From an uncultured Planctomyces sp. (GTDB taxonomy: Bacteria; Planctomycetota; Planctomycetia; Planctomycetales; Planctomycetaceae), in assembly GCA_937899075.1 (NCBI GenBank), contig CALDJX010000422.1, positions 1 through 49,064 of the forward strand: a stretch of 49,064 nucleotides of DNA. Direction: 5' to 3'. The notes beneath the pieces are model-generated. The model ran no database searches, was not told the DNA's origin, and was given only the letters and a program-made list of their open reading frames with translations. Every line of letters starts with the position of its first letter. Within the stretch, counting starts at the first letter, position 1. Made by a program: the position numbers and the translations under genes. Of the stretch, positions 25,798 to 34,433 are shown one piece after another.

Positions 25798-26667
25798 ATG
25801 AGTCAGGACACCACGGAAACGGAACAGGCTGAGTTCGTTACAGGTTTGGAAGCGGTGGCGGCACCTCACGCAGGCACTCAGGTTGGTGAGCAACGGCTCC
25901 TTGAGTGCGTCGGGCTGGTGAAAGACTACCCTGGCAAACGAGCTGTCGACGGCGTCGATTTTCACGTCATGCCTGGTGAGATCGTGGGGCTGCTCGGGCC
26001 GAACGGCGCCGGCAAGACGACGACATTCCGCATGGCCTGCGGAATGGTGACGCCGACCGAGGGCAAGGTTTACCTTCGAGACACCGACGTTTCGAAGTGG
26101 CCGATGTATCGCCGAGCCAGAAACGGCATGGGGTACCTCCCGCAGGATCACAGCATCTTCACGCGGCTGTCGGTCGAGCAGAACATCCACGCCGTGCTGG
26201 AGTATCTGCCTCTTTCGAAAGGCGAACGCAACGACAAAGTTGATACGCTGCTGGAGCAGTTTGGCCTGTCCACTAAGCGGAAGCAGATCTCGTCGACAAT
26301 GTCCGGCGGCGAGAAACGACGTCTGGAGATTGCTCGCTGCCTGGCGACGGATCCGGTATTGATTCTGCTCGACGAGCCATTCACCGGCATCGACCCGGTG
26401 ACAATTCACAGCATCCAGGACATCATCGCCGATCTGCGTCAGCAGGGGATTTCGATTCTGCTGACCGATCATCGCGAGCGGGAAACCCTGACAATCACCG
26501 ACCGTAACTACATCATTTTCCAGGGAACGGTGCTGGTCAGCGGCGATGCCGAAACGGTACTCAGCAACCCCGACGCTCAGCAGTGCTACTTCGGCGAACG
26601 CTTCGACGCCAGTTCGATCATCCAGTCTCGCGACTCGTTCACAAATGGCGATCGCGACGCGGCATGA
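25798..26667 (+). CDS. lptB: LPS export ABC transporter ATP-binding protein
   Basis: LptB powers extraction of lipopolysaccharide from the inner membrane in the LptBFG complex. The 289-residue product has Walker A GPNGAGKTTT, the Q-loop at YLPQDHSIF, signature SGGEKRR and Walker B LILLDEPF, then the switch His in LLTDHRERE. LptB-specific features include IDPVTIHSIQDII and the YCYFGE-type end (QQCYFGERFD). It has about 35 extra residues at the N-terminus compared with the usual 240. The ATG has AGGGAGGA just upstream. LptF, LptG and LptC are not in the window. It lies 65 bases after the second lepB and could be cotranscribed with it. Confidence 0.95.
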   Translation: MSQDTTETEQAEFVTGLEAVAAPHAGTQVGEQRLLECVGLVKDYPGKRAVDGVDFHVMPGEIVGLLGPNGAGKTTTFRMACGMVTPTEGKVYLRDTDVSKWPMYRRARNGMGYLPQDHSIFTRLSVEQNIHAVLEYLPLSKGERNDKVDTLLEQFGLSTKRKQISSTMSGGEKRRLEIARCLATDPVLILLDEPFTGIDPVTIHSIQDIIADLRQQGISILLTDHRERETLTITDRNYIIFQGTVLVSGDAETVLSNPDAQQCYFGERFDASSIIQSRDSFTNGDRDAA

Positions 26668-26675
26668 GTAGCTAT

Positions 26676-26759
26676 CGTCATTCCCGCGCAGGCGGAAAAC
26701 CAGCGGTTACGGCAACACGTATTCTAGAAACTGGTTGCCCGCCTGCGCCGGCATGACGG
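26676..26759. repeat. Palindromic element after lptB
   Basis: Imperfect inverted arms at 26676-26703 and 26731-26759 flank a 27-base centre. The left arm contains CATTCCCGCGCAGGCGG, identical to the outer arm at 4556. It lies between the 3' ends of convergent genes and could end transcription on both sides. Confidence 0.8.
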
Positions 26760-26790
26760 GTCTTTGCTCTCTTCCGTCCTGGTTTCTGAA

Positions 26791-27903
26791 CTACGGAGGC
26801 GGTGCGTTTGGATCTCGCAGTTTGAGTACAGTCGCGACAAGGCGGTGATCGGAACCGCTGAATTCGCCGGCTTCGCAGCGTAGTGTTTCAAAGTGCTGAG
26901 AGGTCAGGACGTGGTCGATTCTTAGCCATGGTACTTCTGGCAGCCAGAATCGAATCGGACGGCATGGAGCGGTGTAGCCAAAGCCGATACCTGCTTCGTC
27001 GAACGCGTCTGAGTATTGACCGAAGCTGTCGTCAAAGATGCTGCTGGCTGTCGGCATGTTGAAGTCGCCTGCGATGATCGTTGGAGCATCCTCGGGCAGG
27101 TTTTCAAAAAATGCTTGAGTCTGCCTCGCTTCTTCATCCCGCAGGAACGCGTGATGATCGACGGAGGCCGGGCCGCTTCCGTCGAGGATCGACGTGACGC
27201 TGAGTTCGGTCAGTCCTCGCCGAGCCGTCATCAGGTGAACGTTGCCGACCATGATTGGCCCGCTGGGAGTTTCGATGCGCACGGCCATCGCCGTCAGCCG
27301 ATCGTACGGTGAGGTGTGGCAGAGGCCGCCTTCGCTGAGCGACCATTTCGAACCGACCATCAAGCCAGCCTGGTGCTGCCAGTTCCAGCCTTCAAGGTAC
27401 TCATTCAGCATCTTTGGAACCTGCCGAGCTTCCTGGAGAATCAGGATGTCAGGTTTGAATCGAGCGACCTCGCGGAGCACCTGCCCGAAGTTCGGCTCGA
27501 AATTCTGAACGTTGCAGGTGATCAGTCGAACGTTGCGTCCTGAGTCGGGAATTCCGTTGAAGGGCTTCATGGAAAAACGGGCGTCGCAAAGGCAGACCAG
27601 AATCAACGCAATGGAAGTCAGGTTGAGCAACGCCGACCTGATATGCCACATCAGCGAACAGCCCAGCAGACACACTGACGGAATGAGTAGCGGAGTCTGC
27701 GGCAGGTAAATCAGAGATCCGGACAGCCACCAGTTTTCGGAAAACTGGAGGCAAACCACGACCAGAGCGGAGACTATCAGCAGGTTGAGCGACGAAGTCA
27801 GAAACGTCCACCACTTGTACCGTCGGCGCAGGACTTCCTGATTCAGGAACTTCGGCCGAGCCGGAGTCGCTGAACGATCTATCCAGGGAGAAGCGTTCGC
27901 CAT
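26791..27903 (-). CDS. Membrane-anchored endonuclease/exonuclease/phosphatase-family protein
   Basis: The 370-residue product has an N-terminal region with three or so membrane segments (about 20-110) and then an EEP-type domain. The catalytic motifs are in order: NVQNFEPN, ILQEAR, VGNVHLM, AGDFNMP and the final SDHRLV, with an acidic/His set typical of metal-dependent phosphodiesterases of the DNase I/sphingomyelinase fold. With the membrane anchor, the domain may act on phospholipids or on an extracytoplasmic substrate rather than DNA. The start at 27903 is chosen for AGGTG eight bases upstream; the frame is open to a GTG at 27984, but those codons run through repeat-like DNA. It is the last gene of a long minus-strand exopolysaccharide cluster. 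Confidence 0.85.
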   Translation of the reverse strand: MANASPWIDRSATPARPKFLNQEVLRRRYKWWTFLTSSLNLLIVSALVVVCLQFSENWWLSGSLIYLPQTPLLIPSVCLLGCSLMWHIRSALLNLTSIALILVCLCDARFSMKPFNGIPDSGRNVRLITCNVQNFEPNFGQVLREVARFKPDILILQEARQVPKMLNEYLEGWNWQHQAGLMVGSKWSLSEGGLCHTSPYDRLTAMAVRIETPSGPIMVGNVHLMTARRGLTELSVTSILDGSGPASVDHHAFLRDEEARQTQAFFENLPEDAPTIIAGDFNMPTASSIFDDSFGQYSDAFDEAGIGFGYTAPCRPIRFWLPEVPWLRIDHVLTSQHFETLRCEAGEFSGSDHRLVATVLKLRDPNAPPP

Positions 27904-27966
27904 AGCTGGAGCACCTGAAATAGTGAACGGTGTCATCGCCGATTCGGAAGCAGGAAGTTCAGAATT

Positions 27967-28041
27967 GGAAACACTAATAAGCACTGATTTTCGCTAATGT
28001 TCTCTTCACTGATTAGTGAGGATTAGTGTTTATTAGCGTTC
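27967..28041. repeat. Short ATTAGTG-type repeat
   Basis: The stretch is built from variants of CACTAATAAGCACTGATT on one side and its reverse complement GATTAGTGTTTATTAGCG on the other. This is an imperfect inverted pair in the gap between two minus-strand genes. It extends the downstream open frame artificially. Confidence 0.5.
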
Positions 28042-28086
28042 CAGTCTCCGGTCTGCGTCGTCTCAGTTTCTGCCAGTTTGTATCGA

Positions 28087-29349
28087 CTATGAAATGGCCA
28101 GCGCTTCGGCTGTCGGCCGTTGCGGGCAAGCAACACCTTTTTCAGCCTGATGGACCAGTTGAGCCATTTCGTAAGCCGTCACGTAGTGGTAGCGGAAGTT
28201 GGCTCGCTGTCGGGATTCGTCAGCGAGAGCCTGATGGAAACGTTGTGTTTCTTCGCCGAGCAGCGTGTCGATGTTGCCGTCTTTGCAGCCGTGAGTGTGC
28301 AGTTTGACGAAGCACCAGTCGGGACGGCCGCCGACGTGAACTCCGCAACGCAGCCACTGTTCGAGACGTTGCGTTGTCGGCGGTCGGCGATGAAGCAGGT
28401 CGCCGTTTTCAACTCGTGGCATGATTCCACGAGTTCGGTTCTGCCAGTCAAGAGTCAACGGCCCCTGGATCATCAGCAGATGATTGAGTGGTGGGGCGAC
28501 GCCGAGTGTGGCGGCGGTTCCTCGGTCATGTGACTTGGGCCGTTTCGAGTCGCTGCTGCCGTAGTAGACGCTGTTGATGATCCGCGTCTGCGTGAACTCG
28601 GGTGCGGACGGCATCGTGAAGTCGGCATAGCAGCCGGTTTCCCGCAGGACTGTCAGTTCGTCGTTGACCCCGCACCAGCGACCGTCCGGGCGAGAATTGC
28701 ACAATGCCCAGTTGCCATGAATGAAGCCGTAAACGATCTCGCCAGTGACCGGGTCCTGACGCAGCAACCCGTGCCGGTTGAACAACGTCTCACGAAACGA
28801 TTCCAGTTTCTCACGCAGCCCGTCTTCGGTGTCGTCGTCATGGTGAAGGTGAATTTCGACGTCGCCATATCCGGCTTCGCAAAGATCACGCAACTGATCG
28901 AGGTACTCCGGAACGAAGTATTCATCCTGAGGATAGAAGAACGAATGCTGCGGCGGTCGGCCTTCGTGGTCTGCGAATTTCCCGAAGAGTTTCGGGTAGT
29001 CAGCGCACCATCGATTCATCCGAGCGTCAGCGACGTGTCGAGCGGGCTTTGCGTTGTCGGGCTCAAAGTGGTCGCACACCGCGATGAAAACATCCAGTGG
29101 TTCATCATTGACGAATCGCTCCCACGGTGTGCGATGCCCCGAAACCTGTGTGATGATTTCTTTGCCGTCGCGCGATGCTTCGAGCGATTCCGTTCGAACG
29201 TCGGGCTGGTTCAGCCGTGGGCAGCTACTCATGCCGAACAGGTAGCTCGGCAGCCAGCGATCGAGATGTTTCTTTCGAACGATGCAGGCGACGACGGCGG
29301 TTTCGATCGCAAGTACGGCTACAGTCAGGCCGACGATTATCCAGAACAT
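28087..29349 (-). CDS. Membrane-anchored protein of unknown function in the exopolysaccharide cluster
   Basis: The 420-residue product has a single N-terminal membrane helix (about 3-25) followed by a soluble domain. The domain carries clustered Asp/His motifs: VCDHFEPD near residue 90, [20 protein letters not shown] and [11 protein letters not shown]. Later it has [12 protein letters not shown]. These fit a metal-binding barrel related to polysaccharide deacetylases, as seen in hypothetical proteins of other exopolysaccharide loci, but I cannot assign a family. The start overlaps the end of the NodB-type deacetylase by 13 bases, so the two are coupled. A role in trimming or deacetylating the exported polymer is an inference from context. 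Confidence 0.8.
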   Translation of the reverse strand: MFWIIVGLTVAVLAIETAVVACIVRKKHLDRWLPSYLFGMSSCPRLNQPDVRTESLEASRDGKEIITQVSGHRTPWERFVNDEPLDVFIAVCDHFEPDNAKPARHVADARMNRWCADYPKLFGKFADHEGRPPQHSFFYPQDEYFVPEYLDQLRDLCEAGYGDVEIHLHHDDDTEDGLREKLESFRETLFNRHGLLRQDPVTGEIVYGFIHGNWALCNSRPDGRWCGVNDELTVLRETGCYADFTMPSAPEFTQTRIINSVYYGSSDSKRPKSHDRGTAATLGVAPPLNHLLMIQGPLTLDWQNRTRGIMPRVENGDLLHRRPPTTQRLEQWLRCGVHVGGRPDWCFVKLHTHGCKDGNIDTLLGEETQRFHQALADESRQRANFRYHYVTAYEMAQLVHQAEKGVACPQRPTAEALAIS

Positions 29350-30074
29350 GATGATTGTCTCCCGCTGGTGAGGTTTTTGGAGTTGTTTCTCCGAGCGTCC
29401 CGCAGCCAGTCAGAAATCCTGCAGAACTTTACGCCCGACAGGTTCGGCAGCGAGCCTGCCAGTGCGGCCGCGGTCACCGCGAATCGATGGTTGTCATGCA
29501 TTAATACGATGTCGCCGTGCTCTGGTATGAAGTGCTGGCACCAGGTTTCCATGTCCGACCACGATTCCATGCGGTAGTCCCTGCTGTCCTGATTCCAAAG
29601 GACGATCGTCTGCCGCAGTTTTAATAACGTCAGAATCTTGCCGGGTGAAAGCTCGCCCTTGGGCGGCCTCATGAGTCGGCAATCCTGACCGGTGAGTTCG
29701 AAGATCAGCTCGTTTGTTCTGGCGACTTCGTCTCGAAACTTTCTGGTGGATGTTTGACGCGGCTCGCTGTGTGTCCAGGTGTGGTTGCCGATTTCGTGGC
29801 CTTCGTCGGCGATTCGCTTGACGATGTCGGGGTGTTGCTCCACTTTCTCACCGACGATGAAGAACGTCCCTTTGATGTCGGCCGTGGCCAGGTTGTCGAG
29901 TAATTGCGGTGTGAACTCAGGATGGGGACCGTCGTCAAACGTCAGGCTGATCGCGCAGCGTGATGGCCGGTCGGCTCCGGCGTTCGATCGAAGTCGACGC
30001 CCGCGCGACAGCATCGCCTGTTCGGGCAGTGCTGTTTCGATCGACCGTTTCACGAGTTGTCGAAATTGTCCCAT
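29337..30074 (-). CDS. Polysaccharide deacetylase (NodB family)
   Basis: The 245-residue product is a NodB-fold carbohydrate esterase. It shows motif 1 TFDDGPHPE (catalytic base and metal Asp), motif 2 GNHTWTH with two metal His, motif 3 MRPPKGE, and a late IVLMHDNH with the catalytic His. No clear signal peptide is present, so it may act in the cytoplasm or at the membrane. I start at 30074 ([10 protein letters not shown]); the frame is open to a GTG at 30146 but those codons translate a dispersed repeat. It removes acetyl groups, probably from the polymer made by this cluster, and is coupled to the unknown gene that follows. Confidence 0.92.
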   Translation of the reverse strand: MGQFRQLVKRSIETALPEQAMLSRGRRLRSNAGADRPSRCAISLTFDDGPHPEFTPQLLDNLATADIKGTFFIVGEKVEQHPDIVKRIADEGHEIGNHTWTHSEPRQTSTRKFRDEVARTNELIFELTGQDCRLMRPPKGELSPGKILTLLKLRQTIVLWNQDSRDYRMESWSDMETWCQHFIPEHGDIVLMHDNHRFAVTAAALAGSLPNLSGVKFCRISDWLRDARRNNSKNLTSGRQSSCSG

Positions 30075-30101
30075 TGGATTGTTCCGGTCAGTGCTGAAAG
30101 C

Positions 30102-30175
30102 GAACCACGAATGGAAACGAAGAGACACGAATACTGGCAACATCACCCTGCCCTGTTCGTGTCCATTCGTGGTTC
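30102..30175. repeat. Inverted ATTCGTGG-type repeat
   Basis: GAACCACGAATGGA at 30102 and TTCGTGTCCATTCGTGGTTC ending at 30175 are inverted, with an imperfect inner part. It spans the gap between two minus-strand genes and lengthens the deacetylase frame upstream. Confidence 0.65.
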
Positions 30176-30186
30176 ACAATCTGTTC

Positions 30187-31410
30187 TTACTTCAGGCCGC
30201 GGCGGGTGATCTTTCGAAGGCGGTCCAGTAGGCCAAGTTTGTCCAGAGTTCGCCGTGCATATTGCGTCACTGCTCGTCGCCCATTGAAGTAGCTCATGAT
30301 CATTTTTGATCGTAGCCCCGGACGCAGCAGCCAGATGTTGCCGCTTTCTGAAACTTGCGTCCCGAACATTCGTTTGTAATCGGCGTGGCCGCCGCCGAAG
30401 TCGAAGATGGCCGGTCGCTCGTGCTCGTACATGTCTTCGAGCATTTTGATCACGAGGTACTGGCCCGGCGACTTTTTGGAGTAGTCGCGGTTGTAGCCGA
30501 CTTCTTCGTAGTTGAAGACGCCGTTGAACTGGTTGCCAATGCAGAAACTGATCGGAGTGTCCTTGTCCCAGACCAGGTAGGCTCGCAACGCATCCTGAGT
30601 GGCGAGGAACGTGAAGAGTTGCAGTTCGAAATCGTCGTTCTGAATTCGCAGGCCGAGCAGATCGTTCTGCCACGTTTGTTTCGAAATCTGTTGCGCGGCG
30701 TTGAGGAATTCTGGAATCTGGAATGGCCTGGTGATTCGCTCGACTCGGCAGTCGCTGAGCAGTTTCGTTTTTCGTTTGATCTTTCCTCGAGTCGCTGAAT
30801 TGAATTTCTTCCAGTATTCGTCGTGAGTTTCCGGAAGCTCAATTTTGTGTCGCGTCTGGAAAGGAACCGGCTTGAAGAGTTGCAGGTCGTGCGTGCCCTG
30901 ATTGACCAGTTCGAGTAGCGGGTCGTTAGTCTCGACATCTTCGGCGAGAAGGAAATCGGCTTTCGTCGATTTGAGATGGGTGCTGATTGCTTCGAGGAGT
31001 TGTTTCTGAACGCGGGCGTCGCTGTTTCCCAGCAAACGGTTTCCTGCCAGGCGGTAGCCTTTCAGGTTCCACGCGGGGCCGAACTTCTTTTCGCCACCGA
31101 TCGATTTTTGAACCAGTATCGCAGCGCCGACGACTTTACTTTGCTCAGTGCAGGTGATCAGTGTCGGGGGATGATGTTCGGCTTCTCGGGAGAAACTGAG
31201 TTCAGTCAGTACGAGATCCGGATGTTGAGTGATTCTCGCGTGGGGGTCGTTTTCGAAAACCGCTCTCCATCCCCAGTATTCGGATGCGAAATGACGATGG
31301 AAAGATTCATCAATGGTGTGAATGCCGACCGTAAGCTCGGTTCGAGTATCGGCGGTCTTCGCGAGGTCGGCGGTCAGGGTTGGCATGATTTCTGTCGGAG
31401 CGTCGGTCAT
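30187..31410 (-). CDS. FemAB/GNAT-like acetyltransferase of the exopolysaccharide cluster
   Basis: The 407-residue product resembles the BcsL/CelD-type GNAT domain often found in exopolysaccharide and PEP-CTERM-linked clusters. Visible landmarks are the basic turn NSATRGKIKRKTK, a strand-loop ISFCIGNQFNGVFNYEE and KSPGQYLVIKMLEDMYE, followed by IFDFGGGHADYKRMFG. These resemble the second acyl-CoA-binding half of the fold. It may acylate a sugar or peptide. The start at 31410 (MTDAPTEIM) is preferred; upstream codons to 31614 are repeat-derived. The gene before it is a related but frameshifted homologue. Confidence 0.85.
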   Translation of the reverse strand: MTDAPTEIMPTLTADLAKTADTRTELTVGIHTIDESFHRHFASEYWGWRAVFENDPHARITQHPDLVLTELSFSREAEHHPPTLITCTEQSKVVGAAILVQKSIGGEKKFGPAWNLKGYRLAGNRLLGNSDARVQKQLLEAISTHLKSTKADFLLAEDVETNDPLLELVNQGTHDLQLFKPVPFQTRHKIELPETHDEYWKKFNSATRGKIKRKTKLLSDCRVERITRPFQIPEFLNAAQQISKQTWQNDLLGLRIQNDDFELQLFTFLATQDALRAYLVWDKDTPISFCIGNQFNGVFNYEEVGYNRDYSKKSPGQYLVIKMLEDMYEHERPAIFDFGGGHADYKRMFGTQVSESGNIWLLRPGLRSKMIMSYFNGRRAVTQYARRTLDKLGLLDRLRKITRRGLK

Positions 31411-31515
31411 GTCTGAATTCCAGTATGCCGTGAGATGCTGAATGAAACTTGAGTGATGAAATGCGAATCTCTCGTGGGCGGCGCGGGTTTCTTGTGGGCG
31501 GTACGGGCTTCTTGT

Positions 31516-31639
31516 GGGTGGCACAGGTTGCTTGCAACCTGTGCGGCGAAGCCGCAAGAGGTGGTTGTGATAAAGTTCGCTTTCTCTGATTAGTCTCTTG
31601 TCGCTGCGCGACACGGGTTGCGAGCAACCCGTGCCACCC
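31516..31639. repeat. GGGTGGCAC-type composite palindrome
   Basis: Two small hairpins (GCACAGGTTGC/GCAACCTGTGC at 31521-31544 and CACGGGTTGC/GCAACCCGTG at 31612-31633) stand about 70 bases apart. The outermost 16 bases of the element form an inverted pair with one mismatch. It fills the gap between the intact and the broken acetyltransferase-like genes. Confidence 0.75.
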
Positions 31640-31651
31640 TGATTTGTCTAT

Positions 31652-32005
31652 CTATTTAGAACTCTCGTTTTGCTTGTTCTTGCGTTCGCGGAGCCAGTTT
31701 CTGACTTTTCGTGCTTGGTCCAGGGCGACGAATTTGAGTCGCGGATGCCGCTTTGTTGCCCAGACGATGTCGGTGCTCATGTTGGCGAGACTTCGTTTGT
31801 GCTGAGTCGCAAAGGCCAGGAAGTCGTAGGCGTCGACGCCTTGCTTGAGGCATTCTTCCATCGCGAGATAGTCGACAACGACGCCGGGACTGCGAGTCTT
31901 GTCGCCGACGCTCCGGCCGCATTGGTAGAGCAAGGCACGGCGGTGTTCGATAAAGAGTTGAACGATGCCGATGGTTTCAGAGCCGGATCGAACTCGGACA
32001 AAGGC
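31652..32005 (-). pseudogene. C-terminal part of the frameshifted GNAT-like gene
   Basis: This stretch continues the homology of the next upstream entry in another frame. It encodes FVRVRSGSETIGIVQLFIEH, RRALLYQCGRSV, VVVDYLAMEECLKQGVDAYDF and a basic C-terminus. These match the second half of the acetyltransferase fold seen in the neighbour at 30187-31410. It has no start of its own at this point and would need frame repair to be made. Confidence 0.75.
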
Positions 32006-32816
32006 CTTGCGGCACGAGCTTGCTGAGCAGTTCTTCGTGAAAAGCGGTGAATCGCTTGCTGCTGTATGAACCAGGCTCGCCGGCCGACGTCCACCGAGCC
32101 TGGTGCAGGTCGACCATTTCGCTGAACGCGTCGACGGCTTCATTCAAGGTGCCTGCCCACTCGACAGATAAATCGTCCCAGGCGTCCATGCTGCGTTTGA
32201 TTTTTCGGCGAGTCGCGCTTTTGAACTGGGTCAGGACGTTGGTTTTTTCGGCTTTCGCTTTCGCAAAGTCGAAGCCGTAGGCAGGCTCGATGCGAAGCTT
32301 CAGGTCGGACTCATGCTGATGGAACGCGGCCAGTTTTGCGGTCGCGATTCCATCGATGTTCCATTGATCGAAACCCGATCGACTTTGCAGGTACTCGACG
32401 ATCAGCTTCGTGAACTCGCCTTCGAATTCGGGAGCGACGAGGAGCCGGTTGTACTCGACGCAGACCGACTCGGTTTCCGGTTCTCCGGACGGACCAACGT
32501 GCAGTGTTTTGATATTGAGAGGCCCGTCCTTCTGACCAACTCCTTCGCAGATCAGGCAAATGCCCTGCAGCGCGGACGTTTCAGAATTCCGAGCGAGCAG
32601 AAAGCAGTGCGGAACGAGATCGCCGTACGCGTTCAGCCATGCTTCGGTCCAGTCGGCTGAGCAGGGGAGGCCGAGATGTCCGATCCGCTGTTCGAGTTCC
32701 GTCCAGAGTTGAAGAACTTCGGCGCGGTCCGTCGACGGCCGCATTCCCAGCGACAGTTTTTGTGCTGCTGGTGATGCGGTGTTCGTCTTGAGCGGTGTTT
32801 GAGTTGTGGCGGTCAT
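31977..32816 (-). pseudogene. FemAB/GNAT-like gene broken by a frameshift (N-terminal part)
   Basis: The frame encodes 279 residues of a homologue of the neighbouring acetyltransferase, including the matching basic turn KSATRRKIKRS near residue 200, and then ends at 31977 after a short non-homologous tail (LCPSSIRL). The correct continuation is in the frame shifted by one base, and the join lies near 32000-32012 (CCGCAAGGCCTTTG on the minus strand). Adding one base there would restore a single protein of about 390 residues. I see no slippery heptamer, so a real mutation or a sequencing error is more likely than programmed shifting. Confidence 0.8.
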
Positions 32817-32861
32817 GGCGGGCTCGTATTAGCGTTGCGTTAGTTTTCGAAGTTGAAATTT

Positions 32862-32903
32862 CGTAGGGCCGGTTCCCACCGGCCGGTAGCAACCGGCCCT
32901 ACG
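32862..32903. repeat. CGTAGGGCCGGTT palindrome
   Basis: Perfect 13-bp arms (CGTAGGGCCGGTT at 32862-32874 and AACCGGCCCTACG at 32891-32903) surround a 16-base centre containing CCGGCCGG. The hairpin lies between the flippase stop and the start of the broken acetyltransferase gene. It may weaken read-through. Confidence 0.85.
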
Positions 32904-32911
32904 TTCTTGAG

Positions 32912-34393
32912 TTATGCGGGCAGCCATTTCTTTGCGGCGTGGTGGCTGGCCAGCCAGGTCGCTCCGAGGACGATTCCGCCTCCGGCAGCGACGAGCAGAA
33001 CCGGGCTCCACGCCGGCGAAATCACAAACGTCACGCCGACGGCGAACGAGTAGCCCCACAACGCGGCCAGAGGCAGCACCTGCGGAATGACCACTCCCTG
33101 GAAGAAATGCGATTTCTCGAAACGGAGCAGCGAAAGTGCGTAAGGAAGCATGACGCACAGCTCGACCAGGATGATCGGAATGGCTGTGCCCAGCGCGACG
33201 CCGACGATGCCGAACGGTTTGATCAGGATCAGAGTTAGAACGAGATTCAGGATGGCCTCGACGAAGTAGAACAACGCCGGAACTTTGACATGTCCCATCC
33301 CGAACAGAACGCCTCGCAGGACGTGGATCGGTGTGGCGACGACTTGAGCTCCCAGCAGGATCAACAGAATCAGGTGGCTTTGTTCGTACGAGCGGTCGAG
33401 CCAGGTTTCGAGCACGACGCCGCCGAAGAACCAGGCTCCGATGAAGAAGCCAGCTGTCAGCAGGAATGAAACCCCCAGGCCTTTCTGCACGAGGAGTCGC
33501 AGATTTTCGTCATGCTGGTTGGCTCCAAGTTCGGCTCCGCGAGGCATCACGATTCCGCCGATCAGTTGCAGCGGTTGAACGATGACTGTCATCAGACGAT
33601 GAGCGACGAAGTACGGAATGATGAACCGAGTTCCGAGCATAATGCCGATGACGATGGTGTCCGTGGCGTCGATCAAACGGCTCGCCAGATTCTCCAGCAG
33701 GGCGAACATGCTGAAGCCGAAGCACTCTTTGAATGTTTCGCGGTTGAGGTATCGTCGCCCGAATCTCAAGCCGGGCATTTGTCGAAAGACGACGGTCAGG
33801 TAGCCGATGTTTTCGACGAGGGTTGTCAGCAGAAAGACCGTGGCGAGCGTGACCAGTGCGTGCTCTTCCCGAAGCAGAAACACCGTCAGCCCCAGACGAG
33901 CGAATCCGGAGATCGTCTGGAAACCTCGTTCGAGATCGATTCGTTGCAGGCCGATCAGCACTCCGCCGAAAACGCTGCCGAGCATTCCGACGGCGACGTT
34001 CGCTCCCAGCAGAACAATGACCCAGCGAACTTCGGAAATCGAAGTCGTGCCCCAGTCATAGATCCACGGTGCCAGCCAGGCGAGCAGTCCCGCAATTCCG
34101 ACCAGCACGACACTCATGCCGAGGTAAACCGTGCCAATGACGGATACGACCTGGTTGATCTTTGTGATTTCGTTCTTCGCGTGATGATGCGCGACGAAGC
34201 GACTGACGGTTTCTCCGAAGCCAAGATTCAGCAATCCGGAATAACCCGCGAACGAGCAGATGAACAACCACAGCCCGTACTGCGCGTCGCCGACCGTGGT
34301 CAGGACGTACGGCATCAGGAACAGTCCGATGAGGATTGTCACCAGATGGTTGCCCCAGCTCGCGAGCAGGTTGATTTTGAGTTTGTATTTCAT
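32912..34393 (-). CDS. Polysaccharide flippase (Wzx/MATE-like)
   Basis: The 493-residue product is a polytopic protein of the polysaccharide biosynthesis/MVF-like superfamily, which moves lipid-linked sugar units across the inner membrane. About 12-14 hydrophobic helices can be counted. Typical N-terminal text is NLLASWGNHLVTILIGLFLM followed by YGLWLFICSF and LNLGFGETVSRFVA. I begin at 34393 (MKYKLKINLL); the frame is open further to 34471 but that would overlap the next gene. It is part of the minus-strand cluster with the ligase upstream. Confidence 0.9.
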   Translation of the reverse strand: MKYKLKINLLASWGNHLVTILIGLFLMPYVLTTVGDAQYGLWLFICSFAGYSGLLNLGFGETVSRFVAHHHAKNEITKINQVVSVIGTVYLGMSVVLVGIAGLLAWLAPWIYDWGTTSISEVRWVIVLLGANVAVGMLGSVFGGVLIGLQRIDLERGFQTISGFARLGLTVFLLREEHALVTLATVFLLTTLVENIGYLTVVFRQMPGLRFGRRYLNRETFKECFGFSMFALLENLASRLIDATDTIVIGIMLGTRFIIPYFVAHRLMTVIVQPLQLIGGIVMPRGAELGANQHDENLRLLVQKGLGVSFLLTAGFFIGAWFFGGVVLETWLDRSYEQSHLILLILLGAQVVATPIHVLRGVLFGMGHVKVPALFYFVEAILNLVLTLILIKPFGIVGVALGTAIPIILVELCVMLPYALSLLRFEKSHFFQGVVIPQVLPLAALWGYSFAVGVTFVISPAWSPVLLVAAGGGIVLGATWLASHHAAKKWLPA

Positions 34394-34433
34394 GAGTCGG
34401 TCAGACTGGCTGAGAGCACATTCAAAGACTGAG

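Noticed and set aside
28717-29577. 286-codon plus-strand frame opposite the unknown membrane-anchored gene
   Set aside because: It runs across the junction of two overlapping minus-strand genes, one with NodB motifs; it has no signal of its own.
31995-32015. Programmed frameshift in the acetyltransferase homologue
   Set aside because: No slippery heptamer or following pseudoknot is visible; GCAAGGCCTTTG is not a known shift site.
33512-34432. 306-codon plus-strand frame opposite the flippase
   Set aside because: Asp/Gln/Arg-rich text with no fold signal, antisense to a clear membrane protein.
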